The translations under genes and the position numbers were made by a program. Below are positions 29,901 through 40,026 of a stretch of DNA of 64,000 nt, in pieces. The DNA is from Mytilus edulis (lineage: Eukaryota > Mollusca > Bivalvia > Mytilida > Mytilidae): positions 24,137,117 through 24,201,116 of the forward strand of contig NC_092352.1 of the NCBI RefSeq assembly GCF_963676685.1. Direction: 5' to 3'. Numbering within the stretch: position 1 is the stretch's first letter; each line of letters opens with the position of its first letter. The notes beneath the pieces are model-generated. The model ran no database searches. It had not been told where the DNA came from and saw nothing but the letters and a program-made list of their open reading frames with translations.

Positions 29901-30654
29901 AAAAAAAGAAAAGCAGGACAGACAGCTAAAAACACGCAGGACTTTTTATCCAGAATATCTACCACACGAAAACTTCGACACCCTTCCCGAAATTGAATTG
30001 ATTTTCCCTTCTATTAAACCTGGAGGTGGATATAATACAGCCCATGAAACATTTATCATGGCTTGTGTCAAACTTGATCGAGTGTCGACTTAGGAGGGTT
30101 CAGTGGCCCTGATTAGTTGGAAAATACAATGCATTCCTGTTGCTTCTCGATCCCGGCAGTGACTAATACTACAAGGAGACCTATTCCATCATTTTAAGTG
30201 TCTCAACATAAGAGGGACCCGTGCCTTCTTGCTCCGAGGTACACAACTTGCGTTTTTTGCAAAACGGCAATTTGAAATCTGTTTGTTTGCGTTCATGTTG
30301 AAATTTTGTTTATCTGACACTTTTTGGCAACTCCTTTAACTATTCATTCGAATATGATAAATTATAGATAGTTTTTACATGTGACACAGTAGATCTGACG
30401 AGGAGTTTAGATAAATTTATAGATTCTTTGTTCTATTTTGTTTTCCCCAATTGGGGCCCCTAGCAATGATTCTTCACGATTTTAACGTTTTCAGTCCAAT
30501 TTTTGAATATATATCGAGGAAGTAAGGATGAAATTTATTACAACTGATATTTTTTTAGATAAACAGTTGAAAGAATTTCTTTGCAAGGCACTTTAACGCT
30601 TGAAATTTAACTTCTTTCTGAACCAGTATAACGTGGACTTACCTCAGCATCCAT
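26717..30654 (-). CDS. P2X7-ballast-domain (P2X purinoceptor 7-like) gene with RG-rich N-terminus
   Basis: Four minus-strand exons: 30643-30654 (MDAE), 28832-29050, 27361-27671 and 26717-26980. Borders are GAG|GTAAGT, TTTACAG|TTTTCAG, CTTGAG|GTATTG, CAGAG|AATCG, ACCG|GTAAGA and TTTCTAG|GATTTC, nearly all phase 0. Exon 2 encodes a Ser-rich start and an Arg-Gly-rich tract, then a short helix ([15 protein letters not shown]). Exon 3 ends with [19 protein letters not shown]. Exon 4 has [19 protein letters not shown], then [15 protein letters not shown] and [12 protein letters not shown]. These Cys blocks and the terminal YRQF..W..G.LG...RVIPSC motif are the zinc-binding ballast domain of the vertebrate P2X7 cytoplasmic tail. 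In invertebrates it occurs in many receptor-free proteins, and no ion-channel part is encoded here. Lesions: an in-frame TGA at 28958-28960 (codon 35) and a 2-nt shift near 27634. Likely a pseudogene or assembly-damaged copy. Confidence 0.7.
27361..27671 (-). pseudogene. Exon 3: N-terminal half of the ballast domain, 2-nt shift
   Basis: With acceptor GCAGAG the exon opens in phase 0 as [12 protein letters not shown] and hits TGA. Two bases later the other frame continues as [60 protein letters not shown] and [16 protein letters not shown]. Removing two bases (TG near 27634-27637) would restore one frame with phase-0 borders at both ends. An overlooked small exon is the alternative. Confidence 0.6.
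27685..28687. other. Intron 2 of the P2X7-ballast gene, no gene inside
   Basis: AT-rich. A 70-codon plus-strand open stretch at 27836-28048 has no recognisable motif. A partial M1 repeat begins at 28688. Confidence 0.4.
28832..29050 (-). pseudogene. Exon 2: Ser- and Arg-Gly-rich exon with an in-frame TGA
   Basis: 219 nt, phase 0 both sides. It starts [20 protein letters not shown], then [10 protein letters not shown], a TGA (28958-28960), [20 protein letters not shown] and [22 protein letters not shown]-rich tracts bind RNA or are arginine-methylated in other proteins, and this combination with a ballast domain is often seen in invertebrate P2X7-like proteins as I recall them. The stop sits in the middle of the RG tract. 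Confidence 0.65.
29051..30642. other. Intron 1 of the P2X7-ballast gene
   Basis: Contains a pure C-run of about 18 bases at 29314-29331 next to an A-run, an A-run of about 20 bases at 29890-29908, and no exon-like sequence. Runs of this kind are sites of sequencing and replication slippage. Confidence 0.5.
30643..30654 (-). CDS. Exon 1 coding part: MDAE
   Basis: ATGGATGCTGAG followed by a consensus donor GTAAGT on the minus strand, in phase 0 with exon 2. GACGTCA, a CRE-like site, lies 4 bp upstream of the ATG (30659-30665). Start choice rests on the splice match and phase; there is no other in-frame ATG upstream of exon 2. Confidence 0.6.
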
Positions 30655-30914
30655 CGTTGACGTCATCATTGTTTACGCTGGTGAAGATCGGCAATCATCG
30701 GAACGGTGCTTCCGAAAGTTAATTAACCTCCATTGTTATGAAAAAACTCGTAGCAGATGGAATTGTTTTCTGGTTTGCATGCCATATGATCGCGATTTTC
30801 GTACTGAAACAGCCACGAATGGTTTAGTTTTTAGGGAATGTAAACATAACAAGCATATTTTTGAAGACATTTTTTTTACCCAAAACTAGTTTCATATTAC
30901 TTTAAATAGTATAA

Positions 30915-31450
30915 TTCGGTAGGTCACATTCATGAAAAGGAAGGGGATTGTAGTTACGACGTAAGGAACATATCCGATATCATTTGTGAAATGGTTATTC
31001 CATAACGGTCAACCAACTCGCGATGGCGTCCGTAAAATTTACGAAGGGATGATCTCAACCTCATCATTTGGAACTCTTGGTTTAATAGCTTCCTTGTGAG
31101 CAGCAACCCTCTGTCAAGAAAATCATGATAGGAAATGCAAGCACGAGAATATCGTATCAATTGGGAGATATATACCCCGTAAGCAGGTGATGCTGGAATG
31201 TTGCTACTTAGAAATAAAAAGTTCACAATTGGAAAGCTGAAATCATCTCTTTTGTCGTAAAGTTTTGTCTTCAACCGACCCTCATTGTCAATTTCTAGAT
31301 GTAAGTCAAGATATGAGGCAGACTTAACTGTATCTGTGCTATCCTTTATCTCTAGTTCGATGGGATAGATGCGTTCAACATAGTCACCAAATTTTGAATT
31401 ATTTAGTGAAAGAACATCATCTATAGTTAAAGGATATTGCTTACTTCTTA
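30915..31450 (-). mobile_element. Penelope-like reverse transcriptase fragment (copy c)
   Basis: From 31450 down the minus strand reads YPLTIDDVLSLNNSKFGDYV (Y-I-D-D block), RIYPIELEIKDSTDTVKSAS, YLDLHLEIDNEGRLKTKLYD, KRDDFSFPIVNFLFLSSNIP, ASPAYGVYISQLIRYSRACI and further to SLRKFYGRHRELVDRYG. It is open and well kept from 31400 to 30954, the best-preserved stretch of the family in this window. The catalytic DD is present. 5-prime truncated at about 31450, where copy d's 3-prime tail abuts. Confidence 0.7.
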
Positions 31451-31459
31451 TCTTTCTTC

Positions 31460-32700
31460 CTAAAAAGTAAAATCACAAAAATACTGAACTTTGAGGAAAA
31501 TCAATTCGGAAAGTCCATAATCACATGGCCAAATCAAATAACAAAACGCATCAAAAACGAATGGACAAGAACTGTCATATTCCTGACTTAGTACATGCAT
31601 TTTCAAATGTAGAAAATGGTGGATTAAACCTGGTTTTATAGCGCTAACCCTCTCACTTTGATGACAGTCTCATCAATTTCCGTTATATTTACATTGATGC
31701 GTTAACTAAACAGACACAATAAATAAAATAGTCAGAATATGGGTACATCAGTCATCATCGTATAACAATTTTAAAAGGAACATTTTAACAGAACACAAAA
31801 ACATCTATCTACAAACACATTCATTGATTTGTGTGTCTGACGTCAGAAAATTTTATACGTCACATAGATTATTTTGTCGTTCAATGTGCATAAACACAAT
31901 TTTAAAATTTACCTAGGCAATGTTAGCATACAGGTTTAAAAAATCAAAAGTATGTAAGAATAAATTTCAGAAATAGACCGAGATTTAAACTAGTCCAAAA
32001 GTTTTATTATAGAATTTATAAGAATCCACAAATAGTTAATTCCACTACGCGATTGAATGATTTTGACGTTTGTGGTTCAACGTAACATTGTAATTCACAA
32101 TATAAATATATCATAATGACATAAAATAGAACAATATCATACTGACGGGATCTTTTAAAGTACAGAGTCACGTTATTAGAACCAAAGAAATACAAAAAGT
32201 CGCTTATACAAAACACACCACCAAAAAATTCAAGACAATACAAACACATTGACGAGATGGATAAGTACCGAGCCACGTCAAACGAATATCACATAAAACC
32301 ATTCAACAGTAAAAGTAATATTAATCAAAGAACAAAGACAAATGAAAGAACTATAAAACACGTTGTTAAGATGATAAATAACATCAGTACGCAGAATCTA
32401 TACATGAAGACCATCGTGTATTATTTGTGAAGTTGATACGGAATATTTATCAACAAGGTCTTGGTATCTTCCGATGAACTTTTTTAGAAAAAGGACGAGA
32501 CGTTCTTTGACATACCCCTGGTTCATCAACTTTCTACTCAGACACTGATGACGTTTTACAAAAGTCTTAGTAAGAAGTTCCTGTAAGAAATCAGCCTTAT
32601 AGTAATAAAGAAACAAGTCGACAAGAAGAGGGGCACAATTTGTTCCCGTTGGAATGCCGACAGTCTGTTGAAAACACATCCTCCGAAGATGTAACAAAAG
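31460..32700 (-). mobile_element. Penelope-like element (copy d), internally deleted, with 3-prime region
   Basis: 32697-32398 encodes QTVGIPTGTNCAPLLVDLFL, YYYKADFLQELL, then jumps to TFVKRHQCLSRKLMNQGYVK and IGRYQDLVDKYSVSTSQI. The central block with Y-I-D-D and YDKRDDF is missing although the frame is kept. 32397-31460 is the shared 3-prime region and tail (CCAGGTTTAATCCACC inverted at about 31635). Confidence 0.65.
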
Positions 32701-33227
32701 AAACCAAACAAAATGACAATAATCATAAATAACAACTAAATGTGTTTAGTTCCGATTCAAAGACCCTATAAGTGAATCAATATTAAAGCCAAAATATGCA
32801 ATCTTTAATGACCTGACAACAGTATCGTAACTATATCCCTTCTTAACTATATCAAAATTAAATGCAGACTTATGTCAACAGTTTATTGGTATATTTACAT
32901 ACATTCTACACAAATAATTTGAGTATTCCATTCCACAAAATTGAGACAAGTGTATATCACACAGTCGTGATGTGTAATTTTATGAAGAGCTTAGAAGAGT
33001 AGTATAGAAACAAAGAAGGACTATAAAATATAACAACAACCATGGTGAATTTGCCTTTCAAGATCTTAGGTTAACGATTTATAAAACAATAATATTTGGT
33101 ATCATTTCTAATAAGATAAATAACATAAACGTTTACAAGTATATGTCACCATAAGGTACTCAACAATGAGGAAAATATATACAGCATTGTCAGCTATAAA
33201 AATCTCTGAATATATGTCCTTGGCATT

Positions 33228-34403
33228 CTATTCTATTGAAGTAATCAGACTCTTTGTGTTTTGGTTTGGATTAAGTCTACATCTTTTTACATGATTTTTC
33301 AAATGTACTACAGCTTTAAAGCATTTTCCACAAAAGGCACATAATACTGGTTCAGGATTGTGGACTATCATATGACTCTTTAACTGATCAGTACTATTAA
33401 ACCCTTTGTCGCACAGGGGGCATTTCTTAGCTCTATGATTTGTATGTATGTTAAGGACATGTCGTTTTAACACGTTTAGCTGGTTAAAACTTTTACCACA
33501 CAAGTTACATGACAATGGACGTTCTCCAGTATGTATTCGTTCGTGCACTATTAATTGATGCTTCAAGTGGAAACTCTTCTTACAAACTTGACAAAGAAAC
33601 GGCTTCTTGTTTGAATGAAAAATCATATGATTTCTCAAACGAAACTTATCTTTAAACGTTTTTCCGCATTCTGGGCATTTACTTTCTACATTTGTACAAT
33701 TATGCTTATCAAACCACCATTTAGAAAAGTATCTCTGGTCACATTTATCACATTTGTACACCTCTGTGTGGTCTTCTTTAGCATGTTCGTTCAAATGCAG
33801 TTGTAAAGCTCGTCTTCTGCTGAAAGTAGCTTCACAAAGATAGCACTTTAAGTCTGTGGGATTATCCTTATGTGCTAGTACATGGGACTTATATTTTACT
33901 AAGTTTGAATATCGTCTTCCACATTTACATTTGTACTTCATCTCATTGTCATTAGTTGATTTTATTTTAACTACTTCCGAAGTTGATGTTTTCTTTTCTT
34001 TTACAGGTTTGGTTGATGTCTTAGTTTTTTCAACATAAGTATGCAACTTACGATGATTTTTTAATTCGATGCAATCGTTATATCTCCCATCACAATCTGG
34101 ACATTTGTATGGCTTGAATCCTTTATGTATTCTGGTGTGTAATTTAAGGTAAACTTTTTCGCTGAATATCCTGTCGCATATATCACATTCGTACACTTTT
34201 GCTTCACAATTACTTAGTTTTGGTAAGGAACTTTCTAGAATTAATGAATTTTCCTCCCTATGTTTAGATAAATGTTTTTGCAAATCTTTTTTTGCACCGA
34301 AGTTAAATCCGCACTCCCCACATTTGTATGAAATATTCGTTTGGGTTTGATCAATTGATTTCCTGTGTTTGAGACGAAACTTTAAAGGTTTGGTTCTATC
34401 CAT
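33228..34403 (-). CDS. C2H2 zinc-finger protein, 11 fingers, 391 aa
   Basis: Intact minus-strand frame from ATG at 34403 (MDRTKPLKFRLKHRKS) to TAG at 33228-33230. Eleven finger units in order start YKCGECGF, YECDICDR, YKCPDCDG, YKCKCGRR (C-x-C), LKCYLCEA, YKCDKCDQ (degenerate: H..C), SKCPECGK, FLCQVCKK, LSCNLCGK, KKCPLCDK and VLCAFCGK (ends H-x3-C). Only the eighth-to-ninth linker is a full HTGERP type; most others are diverged. A Lys/Ser/Thr-rich spacer separates fingers 3 and 4. There is no KRAB, BTB or SCAN domain. It probably binds DNA or RNA in the nucleus; the target is unknown. An acceptor-like ATTGATAG two bases upstream of the ATG suggests an untranslated first exon near 36131. No lesions. 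Confidence 0.85.
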   Translation of the reverse strand: MDRTKPLKFRLKHRKSIDQTQTNISYKCGECGFNFGAKKDLQKHLSKHREENSLILESSLPKLSNCEAKVYECDICDRIFSEKVYLKLHTRIHKGFKPYKCPDCDGRYNDCIELKNHRKLHTYVEKTKTSTKPVKEKKTSTSEVVKIKSTNDNEMKYKCKCGRRYSNLVKYKSHVLAHKDNPTDLKCYLCEATFSRRRALQLHLNEHAKEDHTEVYKCDKCDQRYFSKWWFDKHNCTNVESKCPECGKTFKDKFRLRNHMIFHSNKKPFLCQVCKKSFHLKHQLIVHERIHTGERPLSCNLCGKSFNQLNVLKRHVLNIHTNHRAKKCPLCDKGFNSTDQLKSHMIVHNPEPVLCAFCGKCFKAVVHLKNHVKRCRLNPNQNTKSLITSIE

Positions 34404-34577
34404 TGCTATCAATAAAAAACATGTATAATTATTATTAAGTATTTAATGTCTTATCTTATGTACTTGTATGTAGTGTCATGAAAGCTCTTTATAGGGCCAT
34501 TTAATTGAAAATAAAATTTTCGTATCCTTATTCTTATACATATAATGATCGCTCGTTTACTAGAGTATTAAAAAAAG

Positions 34578-34920
34578 AGAAGATGTGGTATGATTGCCAA
34601 TAATACGACTCTCCACAAGAGACCAAATGAGACATTAATTACCATCTATAGGTCATCGTAAGGCCTTCAGCAATGAGCAAAGCCCATACCGCAGTCAGCT
34701 TTACAAATCCCCAATATCACAAATGTAAAACGATTGAAACGAGTTAACAAACGGCCTAATTAATGTACCAAAAAGTTACGAAAAACAAATATGTAACACA
34801 GCAACAAACGACACTGAACCACCGAATTAAAGGCTTCTGACTTGGGACAAGCACATACATACAGAATGTGGCGGGGCTAAACATGTTAACGAGGTCCCAA
34901 GCCTCCCCTAACTTAAGACA
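34578..34920 (+). repeat. Common mussel repeat M1, long copy
   Basis: AGAAGATGTGGTATGATTGC, ACTCTCCACAAGAGACCAAA, GGCCTTCAGCAATGAGCAAA, AACAAACGGCCTAATTAATG and GCTTCTGACTTGGGACAAGC in order. One of the two longest copies. Confidence 0.8.
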
Positions 34921-35499
34921 GTGGTGTAACAGTACAACATAAGAACAAACTGTAAAAATAAGTTGAAGAGGCTTAACTCATCAGATGGATACAAATATAA
35001 ATACATAAAACAAAAACATAGAGTGGACGTGGCCGGGTAATAATTCATCCCTACAACAAAAAGACACTTAATATAGATCTTAAGAGTACTCGCAGTTACT
35101 GATAGATAGTTCAAGCCAATAACAACCAATACAAAAAAAAACATTCATCTAAGACTAAATTATCAATCAGTTCATATCCGACATCCAACGAATTATATTT
35201 ATTTCATTTCAAAATCCGTTTTAAAGTTCAACATATATCTTTTTTTGACTATTTGAAATGCTGTATGAAATTTTTTTAAAAGATGTCTTATATATAAAAC
35301 ATTTAATAAGACGATTGTAATTAAGGACATTTTTGTTCTTAGGCCCTTTAAAATTAAATTCTCTCTTTGCTGACGAGTGGCTACAAAGCAACATTTCGCC
35401 TAGGTCATAGTACTTAATTATTACATAAATAAGTCTCATATGTTACACAATTTTGTAATCACACGTTAAAATCTAAAGACAATAATTAGATATAGGAAG

Positions 35500-35790
35500 A
35501 TGTGGTGTGAGTGCCAATGAGACAACTCTCCATCCAAATAACAATTTATAAAAGTAAACCATTATAGGTCAATGTACGGCCTTCAACACGGAGCCTTGGC
35601 TCACACCGAACAAAAAACTATAAAGGGCCCCAAAATTACTAGTGTAAAACCATTCAAACGGGAAAACCAACGGTTTAATCTATATAAGAAACGAGAAACA
35701 CGTATAAATTACGACAACTACTGTACATCAGATTTCTGAGTTAGGACAGGTGCAAACATTTGCAGCGGGATTAAACGTTTTAATGGTACC
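35500..35790 (+). repeat. Common mussel repeat M1, variant copy
   Basis: AGGAAGATGTGGTGTGAGTG, CCAATGAGACAACTCTCCAT, TTATAGGTCAATGTACGGCC and TTCAACACGGAGCCTTGGCT. Same subfamily as the fragment at 45952-46025. Confidence 0.8.
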
Positions 35791-36130
35791 AAACCTTCTC
35801 CCTTTGTAAGTTTCCGATATATTGACCTGTAGATATGAATAAAATAAAAGAAGACATGATTTGAACGTCAATGCGACAGCAACATATTAACTAAAAGACC
35901 CGTATGAAGGGTAACATACAGTCTTAAATCCTGGTTTGTCTTAGATAACACGATTATTCGGTATCACTACTCTTCCGAAAAGTTGATTTGTCAGTACTTA
36001 AAAATAAACACGACCGGTATATTTGTAAACACATACCTTATAGCTAACATCAAGTATACTTCTTCAAATCACACATATATTGACAAATCGATATAGTATA
36101 ATGAATCAATACTACTATAAATACATACCT

Positions 36131-36278
36131 AAATCATAACTAATATTAGTTGAGACAACTGAAGTAATAATTCGCTGAAAGATGTACCAGGAAGTAGTAC
36201 ATGTACTGTACGTACTCTCGATAAGCATAAAGTGTGTGTACCTGTACCATGTGTGTACATAGTGTGTATCTCGCGAGA
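36131..36278 (-). promoter_or_regulatory. Candidate promoter and untranslated first exon of the zinc-finger gene
   Basis: A perfect TCTCGCGAGA palindrome lies at 36269-36278. This is a known initiator-region motif of TATA-less metazoan promoters. On the minus strand, about 140 bp downstream, GATTTAG|GTATGT (36130/36131) is a good donor, and the next acceptor is ATTGATAG just before the ATG at 34403. The arrangement fits a 5-prime untranslated exon of about 120-140 nt. No transcript evidence. Confidence 0.4.
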
Positions 36279-36650
36279 AAGATAAATATTTCTACTTAAA
36301 TTATGTGGAGATTTAAAATTATTTGCTTGACTACCCTTTAATCATTTGTTCAATTGTGAAGTCTTGTGAATTCACAAACTATTACCTTTTTGTTACTTTA
36401 CTGTCAATTAAATCATACACAATTTTGATTGTAATTGTCTTTTATATACGTTATTTTTATTATTATTTATTTTTTTGTTAAAAACGACAAAATAATTTAA
36501 TTTACTAAGCACAGTCCCCGTTCTTGGGCAGAATAATTAGTTTTTAATCATCTTAAATATCTAACATGATTTTAATGATTGCGTTGATTAAAACATTAAA
36601 CATATATAACATGTATATACATTTATTAAGGCAAATTTAAGTACTGAATA

Positions 36651-37048
36651 AGAGTGCATTTCTTTCGAACCAAAATTTTGTAAACGTTGTGTCACATTTG
36701 TTGTTGTTTTCTAAACGCTAAAAAAGTAGAAACACATACATCGTTTAACAAGTCTTTACTGACCCTGTTTGAACTTTCAATATATAATAATGCATGCACA
36801 TGTTGTTGGTAAACAGAAGTCTTACAAACGTAGAAACAAATACATCGTTTATAATCAGGTTGAAGTTAGAAACAAATGTAACGTTAGCGTTTATACTAAC
36901 AAACGACAAACTGCAGACGCATAATTTTTAGCGTTTGCATAGTTTGTCAAAGTTTTTGCAAACTCTGCAAACGTATGTTTGAAAGAAATGATGAAAAATG
37001 TGCGCGCTTAGTCGTTTGCATCGTTTGTGTTAGAAAGAAATGCACTCT
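36651..37048. mobile_element. 398-bp MITE with 20-bp inverted ends
   Basis: Left end AGAGTGCATTTCTTTCGAAC and, from the right, AGAGTGCATTTCTTTCTAAC. ATA flanks both sides (36648-36650, 37049-37051). The interior repeats GTTTGCAAA/GCAAACG-like words. It sits about 370 bp upstream of the TCTCGCGAGA site. Confidence 0.75.
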
Positions 37049-37664
37049 ATAGTATAAAAAAACGGCAATATGGATTCCACCTGGAAAATAAAAATTGCAC
37101 ACAATGATGGACAGTTGTTTTAAAATTTAATTAATTATAAGAAGGATGCATATATCTTCGATGCTTAATTTTTAAGAGCCTGAATGTTTACTAAAATTCT
37201 TATCAACATTTTTAATTAATCAAAATATGATTTGCGTACTGTTGTTAAGCATGGGCATTGAATTAAAAAATGGATTTCATCTTTAACAGAATATGGTTAA
37301 ATGTAATTTGAAAAATGAGTATACTTCATTGACGTTAACGTTGTTTTAAACGCACAAAACAAACATTTTTCACATGCATCATAGAAATTAATTTGATATA
37401 CAAATGTATCCTTATCTCCTACTGAAGGACAGCACACAGTGACTTGTAAAAAGTACCTGTGACACAGTGCCATTTGGCCAACTTGAGATATTAATTATTC
37501 TTTCAAAAACTATATCCATTGATCTGTCCTTTGATTGGCACACACATATCATTTACTAATATAATCCAACACTTTAACTTGCAATGAGTAACACAAATGA
37601 AGCCACATGTGCATGAGCAAGTTTCGGTTACCCTACCAGAAAACACGACTTTACATCGAAAATA

Positions 37665-37840
37665 AACTGACAACGCCATGGCTAAAAATGAAAAAGACAG
37701 ACCAATAATAGTACACTAGAAACAACATAGAAAATTAAAGACTGAGCAACACGAACCCCACTTAAAACTGGGAATGAGCTCAGGTGCTCCGGATCCGGAA
37801 TGTGGCACCCGACGTGTTGCTCATTTTATCACATACCCGG
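37665..37840 (+). repeat. Dispersed mussel repeat M4
   Basis: AACTGACAACGCCATGGCTA, GAGCAACACGAACCCCAC, GAGCTCAGGTGCTCCGGA and GTGGCACCCGACGTGTTGCT match 19985-20225 and 55955-56215. Confidence 0.75.
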
Positions 37841-37849
37841 TAAATAGTC

Positions 37850-38215
37850 TTATTCGGTAGGTCACCTTCATGAAAAGGGAAGGGGATATCATCTGTGAAA
37901 AGGTTATTCCATAACGGTCAACCAACTCATGATGGCGTCCGTAAAATTTACGAAGGGCCGGATGATTTCAACTTTACAATGTTGAACTCTTGGTTTGATA
38001 GCTTCATTGTGCGCAGCAATCCTCTATCAAGGAAATCAGGATAGGAAATACAAGCGCGGGAATATCGTATCAATTGGGAGATATGTAATCCGTACGCAAG
38101 CGCTGCTGAAATGTTGCTACATAGAAATTGAAAGTTCACAATTGGGAAGCTGAAATCATCATGCTGGAATGCCCACAGTCTGTTGAAAAACACGTCCTTC
38201 AAACGTAACAAATAT
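37850..38215 (-). mobile_element. Penelope-like fragment (copy e), internally deleted
   Basis: Minus strand: KDVFFNRLWAFQ joined to HDDFSFPIVNFQFLCSNISA, ALAYGLHISQLIRYSRACIS and YPDFLDRGLL. FQ-RLWAF is the region before GIPMGTNC in the intact order, so the block between it and RDDF, including the active site, has been deleted here too. Confidence 0.6.
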
Positions 38216-39960
38216 GTTGTCTACCAAGAAATAAAGCATCTTGATAATATCAGTTTCAGAGAACTTTTTTGTTTGAATCAGTGTGATCCTTTACAAAGTA
38301 AGATTTATCCCTCCCTAAGACAAAATTCTTGTATATCTACGTTGGCTCTTCTTTTTTTATAAAACAAAGCAATACTTCAATTTGTCTTTTAGTTTGGAAT
38401 GGGGAATACTTGTTTAAAGTGTAGAACAGTCAAATGCTTTAATACTATTGTAAGATAATAGAGTCTGTGATTGTATGAACTCTAAAAGATCTTTGTAATT
38501 TTTAGTGTCTACATCTGATTCATGCCACCTAGACTAGGCAGTTTCACAATATTTTTGAATCCCGGCTTTGATTGCTTATGAAAAAGATGTTAATAGTTTA
38601 GAAAGATGTTTCTCTTGTGGAAAGTTGTCTCATTGGCAATCATACCACATCTGCTTTTTTTATAACGTGACAACAGTTCAAAACATAAATAGTGACTACA
38701 ACTTCAGGTGATATCATGTCCTTTGCAAAGGTAAGTAAATTCTGCTCAGCATGTGGCGACGTACCTGTCCTTGGTATGTCAGTATGGAGAAAAACAGTAT
38801 AACTCGTGTACATGTATAACGATATCAATTTATGGCCATATTTCAGCTTTCTGACATATAACACTGTCAAAAAGACGCGTACTACTGGACTTAAGAAAAC
38901 GACGTAGATATTTAACGCAATTTCATTGTATTTTTATCACATAAAACATAGAAGATGTCCACCCTCTGTTCCAACGACATCATATAGTCAGACTATTTTT
39001 CTTGTCATTAGCTGTGATATTTCACTTACGGCGTACCTTACGGCTTCCGTTGCATTGTGCACTGCAGTTTCACTTTATTTTTTTCTGTTGAATCAGTTGA
39101 ACATCTTAGCGATCATCGATTAGTAGTACTTGTCGCTGGACAATAAATGTTTTAACTAGACAATCTTCGACGACACAATCAATGTATTTTATCAATCATT
39201 CACGTACAGGAAAAGACTTCCGAATGTAAAAGTGTTATAGAAATACAGTGCATATTTTAGTAAGTTCGGTAAGTTATTTCATAGCTAGATATTTACTTTA
39301 TTCTTTCCGAAAAAAAAATCAAAAAGGAAAATTAAAATATATACTAACCAAAAAAAAAAAATCAAAAAGGAAAAATAAATATTATCACGAGAAATAACAA
39401 TTTAATGGAAATTGTAGTTCATAATAGAATTTTAAAATAACCATATGGAAAAGTATTTTCCATCAGCTGTAGTGACAACCGAGTGACATGTTAGGACATA
39501 CATGTATGAGTTGTTATGGACACACAGTAAGATTGAAAACATTTCTTGGGATCATGATCCCTTAAATCTCGCAATTTGGTGTACTTGAAATATGATCCTC
39601 TTATAATCGGATTAAAAGGATATTTAGAAAGTAATGTCCTTTATCCATCAAAAATCATCTTTTCTTCTTTAAATCTGAATCCAAATATTTACATTTTTGG
39701 GTTTTGTTTTTATTTTTCATTTTTTTTTAGAATACAAGCTTTTGAAGCAGCTGCATGTTTTAAATATATCAGCAAATTGGGTAGCTCTGCTTTTTCTGAA
39801 TCAAAACCTTGCTTTAGAAAATCATATATTTTACCTTTACAAAGTGCATGGGTGATATAGAGCATCTCTTTATTTTATTGGTGAGGAATTAATTCAATAA
39901 TAAGTATCTATTTGTATTGAATTTTTATGCCCCCGCTGCTTAAACGCATAGCATAACGAA
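38216..39960. other. Intergenic, no gene recognised
   Basis: Contains a short inverted M1 fragment at 38607-38655 and an imperfect direct pair of A-runs followed by TCAAAAAGGAAAA (39310-39380). Open stretches at 38926-39123 and 39576-39860 have no recognisable motif. Confidence 0.4.
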
Positions 39961-40026
39961 CCAAGGTTCGAATGAAGGTCTGTCTTATGGGACAAAGTCA
40001 AGACAGACCTTTATTCGAACCTTGAC
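39961..40026. repeat. 25-bp inverted repeat at the 5-prime edge of a LINE
   Basis: CAAGGTTCGAATGAAGGTCT (39962 on) is repeated inverted as AGACAGACCTTTATTCGAAC and CTTG (40001-40024) around a 13-bp spacer; one mismatch. The LINE coding sequence starts directly after. Confidence 0.75.
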
